From positions 62,001 to 126,000 of the forward strand of contig OOHK01000006.1 in the NCBI GenBank assembly GCA_900315845.1: 64,000 nucleotides of DNA, in the 5' to 3' direction. The translations under genes and the position numbers were made by a program. The notes beneath the pieces were generated by a model that searched no databases, had not been told where the DNA came from, and saw nothing but the letters and a program-made list of their open reading frames with translations. The DNA comes from Candidatus Avelusimicrobium luingense (GTDB lineage Bacteria > Elusimicrobiota > Elusimicrobia > Elusimicrobiales > Elusimicrobiaceae). Below are positions 8,893-17,867 of the stretch, piece after piece (position 1 is the first letter of the stretch; every line of letters begins with the position of its first letter).

Positions 8893-10030
8893 CAAATTCT
8901 CCGTGCATACAAGTTAGCAATTCTTGGATCAACGTCTCATTTACGTCCAATTTGACAAATACCGTTTCTCCCGGTTTTTTAATAAATACAAAATTAACGG
9001 CATTGCCAATACTCTTTTTATCTTTAAGTAACAACGAAGGCAACTCGTTGACAATGTTTTTTGACAGCCGGGCCGTTTGAAATAAATTCCGTGCCAAACG
9101 GCGGATAGCGTCACAATCTTGTTGGGAAAGCAACCCGCGGCGGCGGCTCATTTCGTTGACGACAAGCACCCCCATCGTAACGGCCTGCCCATGCGGAATC
9201 GCGTAGTCCGATAAAACTTCAATAGCATGCCCTAGCGTATGCCCGTAATTCAGGCTTTTGCGCAGATTAAGTTCAAATTCATCTTTTTCCACAATTTGTT
9301 TTTTTACGCCAAGAGCCCCTAAAATTAAATACCGGAAAGACTCAAAATTATTGACTTCCCCGTCGGCAGATACATATTTGGAAAAGCGGGCTAACAATTC
9401 CGGTCCGCCTGTAATAAAAAGTTTTAGAATTTCCCCCAAGCCGGATTTGATTTCCCGCGCATGCAACGTACGCAAAAAGGCCGGACAAATAATCACTTCG
9501 CGTGGGGCCGAAAAAAGGGCCAACTGATTTTTTGCTTTGTGATAATTGATACCGGTTTTCCCGCCGATGCATGAATCACACATGGAAAGCAATGTCGTCG
9601 GAAAAAACCGCCATGCAATTCCGCGTTTATATACGGCCCCCACAAAAGCCCCGATATCTTCGGTTACCCCGCCACCGACGACAACAAGAGTTTCCCCTTT
9701 ACCAAATCCGTTTTTTTCCAAAAAACCGAGCGCTTGTTCCACTCCGTTATGCAACGTTTTGAATTCTTCATTGGCCTGCACGAACATGACGCGTTTTTCG
9801 TCTATGTGCGAATCGGCAAGATACAAGTTCCATACATTTTGGTCAATCAGTAACAGATTTTTCGGATTTTCGTCCATCATCCGTTGGATAAGTTCAGCGG
9901 GATGATCTGTTTGGGGCAACAAAACCCGGTAATCCCGGGGAACAGAGCGGACGACAAAGGAATCGCTTTCCAAAAAAGCGGAATCAAAAGAAAATGCTTC
10001 GTTTTCTACGGTAAATTGATAGGTACTCAT
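8882..10030 (-). CDS. Sugar-phosphate cyclase (3-dehydroquinate synthase superfamily)
   Basis: 382 residues. The NAD-binding loop is VVVGGGVTEDIGAFVG, followed by FFPTTLLSMCDSCIGGKTGIN. All three zinc ligands of the superfamily can be placed: Glu in SGLGEILK, His in LNYGHTLGHAIE and His in IPHGQAV. The substrate loop reads KNQLALF where AroB usually has KNLIGxF, and the N-terminus is longer than in most AroB proteins. With a sugar kinase and an SDR in the same operon, and no aro gene nearby, it may make a cyclitol (valiolone-type or related) instead of dehydroquinate; AroB itself cannot be excluded. It overlaps the SDR gene by 4 nt (ATGA) and the kinase gene by 11 nt. Confidence 0.8.
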   Translation of the reverse strand: MSTYQFTVENEAFSFDSAFLESDSFVVRSVPRDYRVLLPQTDHPAELIQRMMDENPKNLLLIDQNVWNLYLADSHIDEKRVMFVQANEEFKTLHNGVEQALGFLEKNGFGKGETLVVVGGGVTEDIGAFVGAVYKRGIAWRFFPTTLLSMCDSCIGGKTGINYHKAKNQLALFSAPREVIICPAFLRTLHAREIKSGLGEILKLFITGGPELLARFSKYVSADGEVNNFESFRYLILGALGVKKQIVEKDEFELNLRKSLNYGHTLGHAIEVLSDYAIPHGQAVTMGVLVVNEMSRRRGLLSQQDCDAIRRLARNLFQTARLSKNIVNELPSLLLKDKKSIGNAVNFVFIKKPGETVFVKLDVNETLIQELLTCMHGEFDVI

Positions 10031-10704
10031 ACATGCTGGAAGCCTCCCGCCATAAATCCGCCGTCCACCACAATATCTTGGCCGGTAATATATTGGTTTT
10101 GCTCACTACATAAAAAATAGGCTACGCGCGCGATATCTTCCGGCGCTGCTAAATGCCCAAGCGGAATTTGACGAGCCAATGTTTCTATCATTTGCGCAGT
10201 ATTATTCTTTTGCGTCATGGGCGTCATGACAAACCCCGGGGACAGCGTGTTGCACAAAATACCGTGCGGGCCCAGTTCCAACGCCAACGTTTGAATCAGC
10301 CCGTTCATAGCATGTTTAGACATCGCATACGCGGCCCGCCCTTCGCGGCTGATAGAACCATACAAAGAAGATATACCCAAAATATATCCTTTCTTTTGCT
10401 GTTCAAATTGTTTGCGTAAATGCGCCACTAAAGTAGCAAAACTGGCCGTATTAATTTGATAAGTTTTTTGGATTTCTTGGTTGGTCAGTTGCCCGATCGG
10501 AGCCGGATCGTTATGTCCCGCACAAAAAATCAGGGCGTCCACCGGTGAGGTAAATTTCTCCATATAAGAAACTATGGCTTGCGAATCAGATAGATCCAAT
10601 TCCCGGCTACGCGGAGCCAAGACCGTGTACCCTTGTTGAATAAAAAGCGCTTTTATAGCACTGCCGATAGCCCCGCCACCGCCTAACAGGAATAAAGTTT
10701 TCAT
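10027..10704 (-). CDS. Classical short-chain dehydrogenase/reductase
   Basis: 225 residues with a Rossmann fold. The nucleotide-binding loop is GGGGAIGSA at residues 8-16, then LIFCAGHND (the NNAG position) and catalytic Ser in ISSLYGS. The active-site pair is YAMSK, and the C-terminus VDGGFMAGG is typical. It is an NAD(P)-dependent oxidoreductase whose substrate is likely the product or precursor of the adjacent cyclase. GGAGGATACT precedes the ATG. It is first of three overlapping genes (4 nt overlap with the cyclase), so the three proteins should be made together. Confidence 0.87.
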   Translation of the reverse strand: MKTLFLLGGGGAIGSAIKALFIQQGYTVLAPRSRELDLSDSQAIVSYMEKFTSPVDALIFCAGHNDPAPIGQLTNQEIQKTYQINTASFATLVAHLRKQFEQQKKGYILGISSLYGSISREGRAAYAMSKHAMNGLIQTLALELGPHGILCNTLSPGFVMTPMTQKNNTAQMIETLARQIPLGHLAAPEDIARVAYFLCSEQNQYITGQDIVVDGGFMAGGFQHV

Positions 10705-10771
10705 AGTATCCTCCCAGTGTTACTCACCTTTATTTTAGCAATTAAAGTCATACAAATCCTAGTAGTAAGTG

Positions 10772-11260
10772 TTATTTTTCAAAAGCGATGCGAGGCATAG
10801 TATCCTGAACCACATGGATGATACCACAACGCACAAATCCCAATTTTAACAGTAAATTTTGCATGATTCGGTTATCGGGATGAGTATCCATGCGCAAGTG
10901 TTTACACCGTTGATAACACCAATCAATACAGAACGCGCCTATCCCTTTTACGGAGCCATCCCCCGCTATACGATGGATCACACCGTACGGGCTATCATTT
11001 TGCCATTTTCCGTCTGATATTACAGCATACGTTGGCTCTATATCTTTGCCTTGATTAAAAAAGAAAGTTCCCACAATACGCCCGTTATGTTCGCAAACAT
11101 AACTGTGTCCGGTGACTATATCTTGTTTTACGAGGGAGGACGGCGGCCAAGAATCACGCCATTGGAATGGGTTACCGCTTGCGACCATAAAGGCCCGCGC
11201 CGATTGATATATTTCCAATAAGCGCGGCAAATCAACAAGGGTTGTTTTCCGTATTTGCAT
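10772..11260 (-). CDS. GNAT-family N-acetyltransferase
   Basis: 162 residues of the GNAT fold, which transfers an acyl group from acyl-CoA to an amine. MQIRKTTLVDLPRLLEIYQSAR is the usual beta1-alpha1 start. HRIAGDGSVKGIGAFCIDW is a degenerate acetyl-CoA loop, and RMDTHPDNRIMQNLLLKLGF is the classic C-terminal motif (DTHxDNxxMQxLLxKLGF). ATG at 11260 is chosen for the AAAGG upstream and because the motif begins there; the open frame extends further (to 11347) without resembling the family. Substrate unknown. Confidence 0.85.
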   Translation of the reverse strand: MQIRKTTLVDLPRLLEIYQSARAFMVASGNPFQWRDSWPPSSLVKQDIVTGHSYVCEHNGRIVGTFFFNQGKDIEPTYAVISDGKWQNDSPYGVIHRIAGDGSVKGIGAFCIDWCYQRCKHLRMDTHPDNRIMQNLLLKLGFVRCGIIHVVQDTMPRIAFEK

Positions 11261-11375
11261 AAAACCTTTTTGATGGTAGCATATCCCCCGCCGGCGGCAA
11301 AGGCCCCATTTACGCGAGTCGTCGGAGACGGACTGCCAACCCGGCAAGATCTTATTTGAAAAAAACTGTTCCGCG

Positions 11376-11945
11376 TTATTTTTGAATCAGCCGTTGGGCA
11401 ATTTCTTGACTGAGTTCGGCTAATAATTGGCTATAACCCTGCACTAATTCGTCATACGTTTTGCCAACCGGAACGTCCCGTTTGAACTTATTACGAATTT
11501 GTACCTTATCGGCCTTATCTTTTACCACATACCAAGCCGTAATTTCCGCCTTTTCGCCCAGAACAGCATCCATATTAACAATTTCTACCGTAACAGTTCG
11601 GTCAAATTCTTCCCCTTTGTATCGGTTTTGTTTAATTTGCGCAGACGGAAGAAGCACACTTAAATCTTCCGTTAATACCCGGGTTGCCAAAATGGAAAGA
11701 GATTCCACCCACCGGTGATATTCGGATATGTTAACTTGAGTAGAATTTTTGCGCTGTACTACGATTTGCGGGCGCTCTACATATTTGGGAAGTTGCACCC
11801 GATTCACCCCCACAAAAGTTACATAATCGGCAGAAAGCGCCGGGGTGTCGGTAGGGGTCAGTGTATAAAATTCGGCATTTTTACTTGTTCCGAATATACA
11901 GGCATTAAGCAATAAACAAGGAATAATGATTTTTACGATTCGCAT
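11376..11945 (-). CDS. PqiC/ABC-type transport auxiliary lipoprotein
   Basis: 189 residues. The signal peptide ends in the lipobox LLLNAC, so it should be an outer-membrane or periplasmic lipoprotein. The start of the mature part, EFYTLTP, then VGVNRVQLPKYVERPQIVVQ and YHRWVESL, are the usual marks of the PqiC/YmbA family, which works with MCE proteins. It starts 1 nt after the MCE gene ends and is the last gene of the mlaE-mlaF-mce operon. It probably forms the outer-membrane end of the lipid path, in place of MlaA/MlaC, which are not seen here. Confidence 0.85.
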   Translation of the reverse strand: MRIVKIIIPCLLLNACIFGTSKNAEFYTLTPTDTPALSADYVTFVGVNRVQLPKYVERPQIVVQRKNSTQVNISEYHRWVESLSILATRVLTEDLSVLLPSAQIKQNRYKGEEFDRTVTVEIVNMDAVLGEKAEITAWYVVKDKADKVQIRNKFKRDVPVGKTYDELVQGYSQLLAELSQEIAQRLIQK

Positions 11946-11946
11946 A

Positions 11947-12738
11947 TTATTCTCCTTTTTTTCCTCTGATAAGCGATTCCGGATGTTGTTCCAAATAATC
12001 CGCTAAATTCTGAACGGACCGTGCCGCTTCGGAAACTTCGTGCAACGTTTCATTTAGATTGGAAAGTGTTTCCTCGCTGCTATCCGCCACCCTTTCCAAT
12101 GTTTGATCTAAATTTTTAGAACTGTTTGTTAAAGCGGGTAACAAGATAGGCAATTCTCTGCCCAGCACTTCCGTTACATGGTTAAATTGCGCGATCGTTT
12201 CTTGAATTTGAATTCTGTTAAGTCCGCGCGCTAATTCTTCTTTTTTTGAAAAAACGGTCGGAATTTGTGCGAAACGATCGTTTTTGTGATATTCCATTTT
12301 AACTTCCGTATCCGGCAACATCACTAATTCAATCATCAGTTGGCCCGTCAGATAACTTTGGGTAGCGAGCCGCGCCCGCAGGCCCCGGTTAATCAAATTA
12401 CCCAATAAATTTTCCTTTTTCCAAAATTGTGTCAAAATGGAACCGTCGCTCATAATTCCCACCTGTTTAATGCGAGCATAGACCGCCACATTAAACTGCA
12501 TATTGTTTCTATCGGTTACCAACATAATACGCGTCACTTTACCGACTTCCACCCCTTGGAATAACACCGGGGAGCCTTCCGTCAGGCCCTGTGACGATTC
12601 GTGAAAATACATTACCACAACGTCTTTTGCGTCTGCGTGTATTTTATGAAACACAGAGTGCCCGATTAGGCCTACAAACAACATAAAACCGATGACCAGA
12701 AACAATCCGATCGCTTTTTTATTTGGTTCTTTTTTCAT
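11947..12738 (-). CDS. MCE-domain (MlaD-like) lipid-transport protein
   Basis: 263 residues: an N-terminal transmembrane anchor (residues ~10-30), one MCE domain (about 37-115, with FHESSQGLTEGSPVLFQGVEVGKV and LIELVMLP-like strands), then a long C-terminal helical region (about 160-255) rich in Glu/Leu/Ser that probably forms a coiled coil. MCE proteins form rings carrying phospholipids across the periplasm. The start overlaps the end of the ATPase gene by 20 nt. The long tail is more like PqiB or plant/Mycobacterium MCEs than the short E. coli MlaD. Confidence 0.87.
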   Translation of the reverse strand: MKKEPNKKAIGLFLVIGFMLFVGLIGHSVFHKIHADAKDVVVMYFHESSQGLTEGSPVLFQGVEVGKVTRIMLVTDRNNMQFNVAVYARIKQVGIMSDGSILTQFWKKENLLGNLINRGLRARLATQSYLTGQLMIELVMLPDTEVKMEYHKNDRFAQIPTVFSKKEELARGLNRIQIQETIAQFNHVTEVLGRELPILLPALTNSSKNLDQTLERVADSSEETLSNLNETLHEVSEAARSVQNLADYLEQHPESLIRGKKGE

Positions 12739-13489
12739 GATTAACTCCTCTTGTTAAAAATTCATAAACTTGCCGATTGGGCGGATTTTTTAAGAGTTCA
12801 TTCGGATTTCCTTTTGCCGAAATAGTTTGAACGGTTTTATCTAAAAAAATACTATTTTTCCCAATAGCAAAAATGGAAGGCAATTCATGCGTAACTACAA
12901 TGATAGTAGTGCCTAATGTCGCGTTAATTTGTAAGATCAAATCATCTAAATTTTTAGAACTGATGGGGTCCAAACCGGCAGACGGCTCGTCAAAATAAAC
13001 AATTTCGGGATCCAACGCTAAAGCACGCGCCAGCCCTGCGCGTTTACGCATACCGCCGCTGATTTCGGAAGGGTAGTATGTTTCATAACCGGCCAACCCC
13101 ACCAACGCCAACTTAAACGATACAATTTGGTTGATTTTATCTTGGGAATATGAAGTATATTGCTGCAAGGGCAGGGCCACGTTTTCCGCTAACGTCATAG
13201 AACTAAACAAGGCGCCGCCTTGATACAAAATACCGCTACGCTTCATAATTTCCAATTTTTCTTTCCGGCCGGCCTTTATAAAATCAGTGTCATGTATCCG
13301 AATTTGCCCGTTTAGTGCAGGGATCAGCCCGGTCAGTGTGCGTAACAGCGTGCTTTTTCCGCACCCGGAACCGCCCATAATAATAAAGATATCCCCCTTG
13401 GGAATATCAAAGGACAAATCCTTCATGATTATTTTATTTTCATAACCAATGCTCAGATTTTCTACACGGATTATTGAATTTTGTTTCAT
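12719..13489 (-). CDS. mlaF: MlaF-like ABC transporter ATPase
   Basis: 256 residues of ABC ATPase: Walker A GGSGCGKST near residue 40, Q-loop LYQGGALFSSMT, signature ISGGMRKRAGLARAL, Walker B EIVYFDEPSAGLDP, and switch His in VVTHE. The GGMRKR signature and the FDEPSAGLDPI stretch are typical of MlaF/TTG2A-type ATPases energising MCE systems. ATG at 13489 overlaps the mlaE stop by one base and has AGGA at a normal spacing; an ATG 3 nt earlier is possible but too close to that site. Cytoplasmic face of the inner membrane. Confidence 0.9.
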   Translation of the reverse strand: MKQNSIIRVENLSIGYENKIIMKDLSFDIPKGDIFIIMGGSGCGKSTLLRTLTGLIPALNGQIRIHDTDFIKAGRKEKLEIMKRSGILYQGGALFSSMTLAENVALPLQQYTSYSQDKINQIVSFKLALVGLAGYETYYPSEISGGMRKRAGLARALALDPEIVYFDEPSAGLDPISSKNLDDLILQINATLGTTIIVVTHELPSIFAIGKNSIFLDKTVQTISAKGNPNELLKNPPNRQVYEFLTRGVNHEKRTK

Positions 13490-14574
13490 CATATTCCTAA
13501 CCCTTGCAAAATCACCGTCAGCAGTCCCGTCATAACAATCATCCATACGATAGCATATACCACCGCATGCGTAGTGGCCGCGCCTACGCTATCGGCATTA
13601 CGTCCGCAATGTACTCCAAAATAGCACCCGCATAACGCAATAATATAGCCGAACACAATTCCGTGGAAAACGCCCACCAAAAAATTCGTTATGTTAAAAG
13701 AATTGACGGTATACTTAATATATTCTCCCAACGGAATTTCCCAAAATACCACGCACACAAAACATCCGCCCAAAATACCCATGAAATCCGACAGCAACAC
13801 CAAAATAGGCATAGAAAGCAGCAGTGCATTTACGCGGGGCAACACTAAAAAGTCCGTTCGTGAAATTCCCATAGTTTGCAAGGCGTCCAATTCTTCGTTG
13901 ACTTGCATAGTACCGATGGTGGCCGCGTAGGAGGCCCCTGTCCGGCCGGCCATAATAACCCCCGTCATAATAGCCCCCATAATGCGCGTCATACCGATAG
14001 TAACCAAACTAGCCACATAAACCTGTGCTCCAAAGGTTTTAAGTTGTATGGCTCCCACAAAAGCCAAAATGAGCCCCACCATAAAACTAATGAGTGATAC
14101 GATAAAAATAGATTTGGGGCCGCAATCGGCCAGAATCATCCAGAAATCTTTACTGCGGTACACTGCTTTCCCGACGATTTGCCTTCCCCATGAAGATAGC
14201 GATTCATAAATAAACGTTCCGCCTTTTTTAACGCAACGGCAAAAAATAATTCCCCCCTGTCCGATACGTTCCAAAAAAGAATCTTTCGGGCCAGAAACTT
14301 CCGTTTCTTTAGCGGGAGTTTGAAACGCCAAGCGTAAAAGTTCTTCCATTCCTTCCGGTAACTGCGAATAAGTGATATTATCTTTAGAAATATGCTTTAA
14401 GGCGTTGAAAAGCGTAATGACAAAATCGGGGTTCCACGATTCAATATTTTTCCCCACCAATTTTATTTTCTTATTATCCAGTTGCGACGAAGACAATTCA
14501 ATGTGTTCTGTGCCATCCAAAACACCTTCTAACGTGCAAATGACAGTATCGCTCTGTGTTTTTACTTCAACCAT
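13489..14574 (-). CDS. mlaE: MlaE-like permease with N-terminal STAS domain
   Basis: 361 residues. Residues ~1-95 look like a STAS-type domain (VKTQSDTVICTLEGVLD, then a mixed alpha/beta stretch). The remaining ~250 residues are the MlaE permease: GQIVGKAVYRSKDFW, then FMVGLILAFVGAIQLKTFGA, RTGASYAATIGTMQVNEELDALQTMG and a C-terminal GADSVG-like segment (GRNADSVGAATT). In E. coli the STAS protein MlaB is separate; here it is fused, as in other bacterial groups. First gene of the MCE operon. The start lacks a ribosome site but has TAAAAT exactly 6 nt upstream of the ATG, suggesting a leaderless mRNA. Confidence 0.9.
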   Translation of the reverse strand: MVEVKTQSDTVICTLEGVLDGTEHIELSSSQLDNKKIKLVGKNIESWNPDFVITLFNALKHISKDNITYSQLPEGMEELLRLAFQTPAKETEVSGPKDSFLERIGQGGIIFCRCVKKGGTFIYESLSSWGRQIVGKAVYRSKDFWMILADCGPKSIFIVSLISFMVGLILAFVGAIQLKTFGAQVYVASLVTIGMTRIMGAIMTGVIMAGRTGASYAATIGTMQVNEELDALQTMGISRTDFLVLPRVNALLLSMPILVLLSDFMGILGGCFVCVVFWEIPLGEYIKYTVNSFNITNFLVGVFHGIVFGYIIALCGCYFGVHCGRNADSVGAATTHAVVYAIVWMIVMTGLLTVILQGLGI

Positions 14575-14580
14575 ACAAAC

Positions 14581-14586
14581 ATTTTA
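14581..14586 (-). promoter_or_regulatory. Extended -10 (TGCTAAAAT) for a leaderless mlaE transcript
   Basis: TGC precedes TAAAAT, which is followed by exactly 6 nt and the ATG of mlaE. No Shine-Dalgarno sequence lies between. Confidence 0.55.
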
Positions 14587-14743
14587 GCAGTTATCAGCGC
14601 AAAATAGAAGTTTTGTATTTGAGGCCATGGCTTCTTATATAGGGTTCGGCCCGCAAGAGTATCCCCGGCAAGACGAAAGCGGTTGCTATTACGCCAACAG
14701 AATAAGTACAATGTAGTATCATTTTTTATTAGGAGCGCCCCAT

Positions 14744-15931
14744 ATGGCCCAACGTCAAATAGATCCCGAACAGACAGTCCTTTCTTGTAAATATATAGAA
14801 TCCGGCGTTCGTTTTGTAATTGACGGAGTACGTTGTTGTTGTGCTAACACGTATCAATCTCCGTTAATTTTATCTGCGGATGAAATGAAACAGGGAAAAG
14901 TAACGTATGATTTAGTCGTGCAACGCCGCCGGGAATTGTTTGAGGCATTAAACGGTTGGAACAATAAAGACATCGGTGATTGCGCTCATTGTCAGTTAAA
15001 GTATAAGACGAAATATAAAAATATCAGTTTTGATTATTTGGGCGGGCATGGATTGGCGTTAAGTTCGGGATTTAATATCCAGCACTTCACCCAATGCAAC
15101 TTACGGTGTTCGTATTGTTCCTTTACCCAACAAAACGATTTCAGACCGCCGGTCTACAACAACATTATTGATTTTATTGAATTATTCAGAAAAAAAGGCA
15201 AACTTAAAAAAGGCGAGTGGATTGAATATAACGGCGGAGAGCCGACGCTACTGCCTAATTTTGAAGAACTGCTTAACTACTTGCTGAAATATAAGATAGG
15301 CATGGTGGCTGTTTTTTCCAACGCGGTCAAATATAGCCCGGCGATTTATAACGCATTAAAAGCCAATAAAATCTTTTTAACCACTAGCATTGATGCAGGC
15401 ACACCGGCCACTTTCAAAAAGGTACGCGGGGCAGATGCATACTATCAGGTGCTTGAAAACTGCCTGCGCTACCAACAAAGCGGTACCACAAAACTATTTT
15501 TGAAATATATTCTTTGCGACGAAAACACAACCGAAGATGATTTGCGCGGCTTTGTATTTGCCATGTGTACCATCCGCCCGGCCCGGGTGTATATCTGCCC
15601 CAATTTTTATTACGGGGACAAACAAGTAACTCAAAAAGAAGTAGATTTTGCCGCACGCATGTGGTACTTATTGGAAAAATACGGCTCGCTATCTGTATAT
15701 ATTCAGTCGGACGATATGAAAGGAGATCCCCGGTTTGCCGAGTTCTCCGCCCGCACCCGAAAGGCCTATGCGCAGTTAATTAAACAAGACGGCAGCCGAT
15801 ATTGCAACTTGCCTAAATTTTATTTAATGTGGCGGAAATTCTGTTTTTATATCAATTTTGCCAAAGGGGCCAACCTATTTAAACTAATTCGGTTAAAATT
15901 GGGAAAAATGAGAAAAAACAATGACCAATAA
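14744..15931 (+). CDS. Radical SAM protein with extra N-terminal cysteines
   Basis: 395 residues. The radical SAM signature C-x3-C-x2-C is seen in TQCNLRCSYCSF near residue 122, followed by EYNGGEPTLLPNFEELL, the usual GGEP loop that contacts SAM. Before it are a CCC cluster near residue 30 and CAHCQ near 81, possible extra metal ligands. A [4Fe-4S] cluster would cleave SAM to start radical chemistry; the substrate is not recognisable. An upstream AGGAG supports the ATG. It overlaps the next SDR gene by 11 nt, so the two products probably act in one pathway. A glycosyltransferase converges on the pair, hinting at sugar or envelope chemistry. Confidence 0.85.
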   Translation: MAQRQIDPEQTVLSCKYIESGVRFVIDGVRCCCANTYQSPLILSADEMKQGKVTYDLVVQRRRELFEALNGWNNKDIGDCAHCQLKYKTKYKNISFDYLGGHGLALSSGFNIQHFTQCNLRCSYCSFTQQNDFRPPVYNNIIDFIELFRKKGKLKKGEWIEYNGGEPTLLPNFEELLNYLLKYKIGMVAVFSNAVKYSPAIYNALKANKIFLTTSIDAGTPATFKKVRGADAYYQVLENCLRYQQSGTTKLFLKYILCDENTTEDDLRGFVFAMCTIRPARVYICPNFYYGDKQVTQKEVDFAARMWYLLEKYGSLSVYIQSDDMKGDPRFAEFSARTRKAYAQLIKQDGSRYCNLPKFYLMWRKFCFYINFAKGANLFKLIRLKLGKMRKNNDQ

Positions 15932-16748
15932 ATTAAAAACGGTTTTTATTACCGGTGGAAACCGGGGAATTGGTTTGGAACTATGCAAAAAATTCTCCGA
16001 GCAACACTGGAAAGTATATATGGGAGCCAGAGACATTGCCAAGGCTCGCCAAGCAATTGCGTTGTTAGATCATAAAGACGCTATCATTCCGATTCAAATA
16101 GATGTGTCGGATGAAAACTCCGTTAAACAAGCATTTCTTTCTTATCAACAACTGAAAGATGAAAATGAAACATTGGATGTTTTTATCAATAATGCAGGCG
16201 TTAATTTAGATTGGCACGCGGATAACGATACCTATTGTAAAAGTTTGGAATCGTCTGCCGACATGTTGGAAACTATTTATAAAACCAATGTATTTGCTTC
16301 TATCTTCACCTTAAAACACTTTTTACCGGCTATGGGCAAAGGCACCCGGGTGGTGAACGTGGCTTCCGGCGCGGGAGAATTTTGGGACGCAAATGCCAAC
16401 AAAGATTTCCAAATCGGCTATGCCCCTTCCAAATCGGCTTTAATTATGACTACTAAAAAACTGGCGGCAGCCGTCAAAGATAAGGGGATTTATGTCAACG
16501 CGGTTTGCCCCGATTGGTGTCAAACCGATATGGGCGGACACAACGCCGCTTATACAGCCGAGCAAGGGGCTCTTTCCGTTATCAAGGCCTGTTTTCTAAC
16601 TGTTTCCACTCCGCCCACCGGATGCTATTTTCGCCACGGAAAACGCATCCCTCTAGATGTAAAACCTTATTCGTTGGAATTTTTTAAGATTATTTGGCAC
16701 GATTATTTGTTGGGACGATTTTTTGCAAAAAAATCCATGTGGGGTTAA
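15921..16748 (+). CDS. Short-chain dehydrogenase coupled to the radical SAM gene
   Basis: 275 residues, classical SDR: TGGNRGIG at residues 11-18, INNAGVNLDW, catalytic Ser in NVASGAGEF and the active-site pair in YAPSKSAL. VCPDWCQTDMGG follows the usual PGWVxTDMGG pattern seen in carbonyl reductase-like members. The last ~45 residues are more basic and aromatic than usual and may touch a membrane or partner. It starts inside the end of the radical SAM gene (11 nt overlap). Substrate unknown. Confidence 0.87.
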   Translation: MTNKLKTVFITGGNRGIGLELCKKFSEQHWKVYMGARDIAKARQAIALLDHKDAIIPIQIDVSDENSVKQAFLSYQQLKDENETLDVFINNAGVNLDWHADNDTYCKSLESSADMLETIYKTNVFASIFTLKHFLPAMGKGTRVVNVASGAGEFWDANANKDFQIGYAPSKSALIMTTKKLAAAVKDKGIYVNAVCPDWCQTDMGGHNAAYTAEQGALSVIKACFLTVSTPPTGCYFRHGKRIPLDVKPYSLEFFKIIWHDYLLGRFFAKKSMWG

Positions 16749-16764
16749 GCTGGCAGTTGGCTGA

Positions 16765-17739
16765 TTAGATCTTCCCCTCTCTTCTACGTTTGGCCGTCCG
16801 CAAGGCATGAATAAACCGATCAAAGCGGCTTCCCAACAAAATTTTAAGCGGAAGAATTCCCACCAAATAGAAACCGAACGCCAGCATAAAAATAATTTTT
16901 TGCCACAGGCTGATTCCCCAAAAAATATCCGAGCAGTTATAAACGGAAAATCTATTTTCCACAAAAAAGTATATCATCGCCCAGAAAAAGGAATGGCCCG
17001 TAAAGATATGCCCGCAACATTGATAACGTAATTTCCGGTCATCTAACAATTGAAACGAGTTGATTAAACAGGTGAACAAAGACGGTGTCTTAAAACGATA
17101 ATGAACAAACCGCTTAATACCGCGTGTCATATGAACTTGGGAATTGGTTTTCAGGTCCCAACCTTGATGGACTATATTTTGACTTGTTACTTGGTACGTC
17201 TTGTGTTCATTAAACAAATAGCACGCTAACGCCAAGTGCGGAAACGAATTGGAAATATTGTTATAAGCAACTTGCAACACTTCATCCGTAATATATTCCG
17301 TCTTAAAAATGGCCCCCGGCAAGAAACTCATTTCGTTAAGCACTTCAAAATCAGTCAAGGGTCTTGGCACAGAAAATGTTTTAGACACTAAAATAAAATC
17401 TGTCTCTTTTTCTATTGCCTGCTCTACTTCACTCCAAGCGGACCAATCATACGTATCATCATCCGCCAGTACCCAAACATATTTTTGGCGGGCCAACCCC
17501 AATGCCTTACAGATATTGGCATTTCCACCTATATTTTTTTCATGACGGATATGAGTAAGATTGGGATGTTTGGCAACAAATTCTTGAATAAGTTCGCTGC
17601 TGCCGTCCATAGAAGCATTATCTAAAACCGTAATCGGAAACGATTTGACGGGCGAATGAGCCGCCAAGATCTGCGTCAGCGTACGCTGCAAATAATCTTT
17701 CCGGTTATAGGTAATTAAGTATATTTCCAAAGGCAGCAT
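16765..17739 (-). CDS. Family 2 glycosyltransferase
   Basis: 324 residues with the GT-A fold: EIYLITYNRKDYLQRTL at the start, then LDNASMDGSSELI and WVLADDDTYD, where the DDD is the metal/nucleotide-sugar site. The C-terminal ~80 residues include hydrophobic stretches that could dip into the membrane. It likely adds a sugar to an envelope glycan or lipid. The start at 17739 has AAGGAA at 8 nt; a longer open frame upstream lacks family similarity. It faces the radical SAM/SDR pair, ending 17 bp from the SDR stop. Confidence 0.85.
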   Translation of the reverse strand: MLPLEIYLITYNRKDYLQRTLTQILAAHSPVKSFPITVLDNASMDGSSELIQEFVAKHPNLTHIRHEKNIGGNANICKALGLARQKYVWVLADDDTYDWSAWSEVEQAIEKETDFILVSKTFSVPRPLTDFEVLNEMSFLPGAIFKTEYITDEVLQVAYNNISNSFPHLALACYLFNEHKTYQVTSQNIVHQGWDLKTNSQVHMTRGIKRFVHYRFKTPSLFTCLINSFQLLDDRKLRYQCCGHIFTGHSFFWAMIYFFVENRFSVYNCSDIFWGISLWQKIIFMLAFGFYLVGILPLKILLGSRFDRFIHALRTAKRRREGKI

Positions 17740-17867
17740 ATATTTTTCCTTATCTACACTTATGCTTTGTATTATGTTACAAAATTTTTGTACTTCAGAT
17801 ATATTTATTCCGACTTTTACCGACACACGTAAAATATATTTTATATACTACTTGTAAGGAGATTTGT

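Noticed and set aside
14627-14716. 29-codon frame before the radical SAM gene
   Set aside because: No proper ribosome site (GAGG only 2 nt from the ATG) and no recognisable sequence; possibly a relic, but unsupported.
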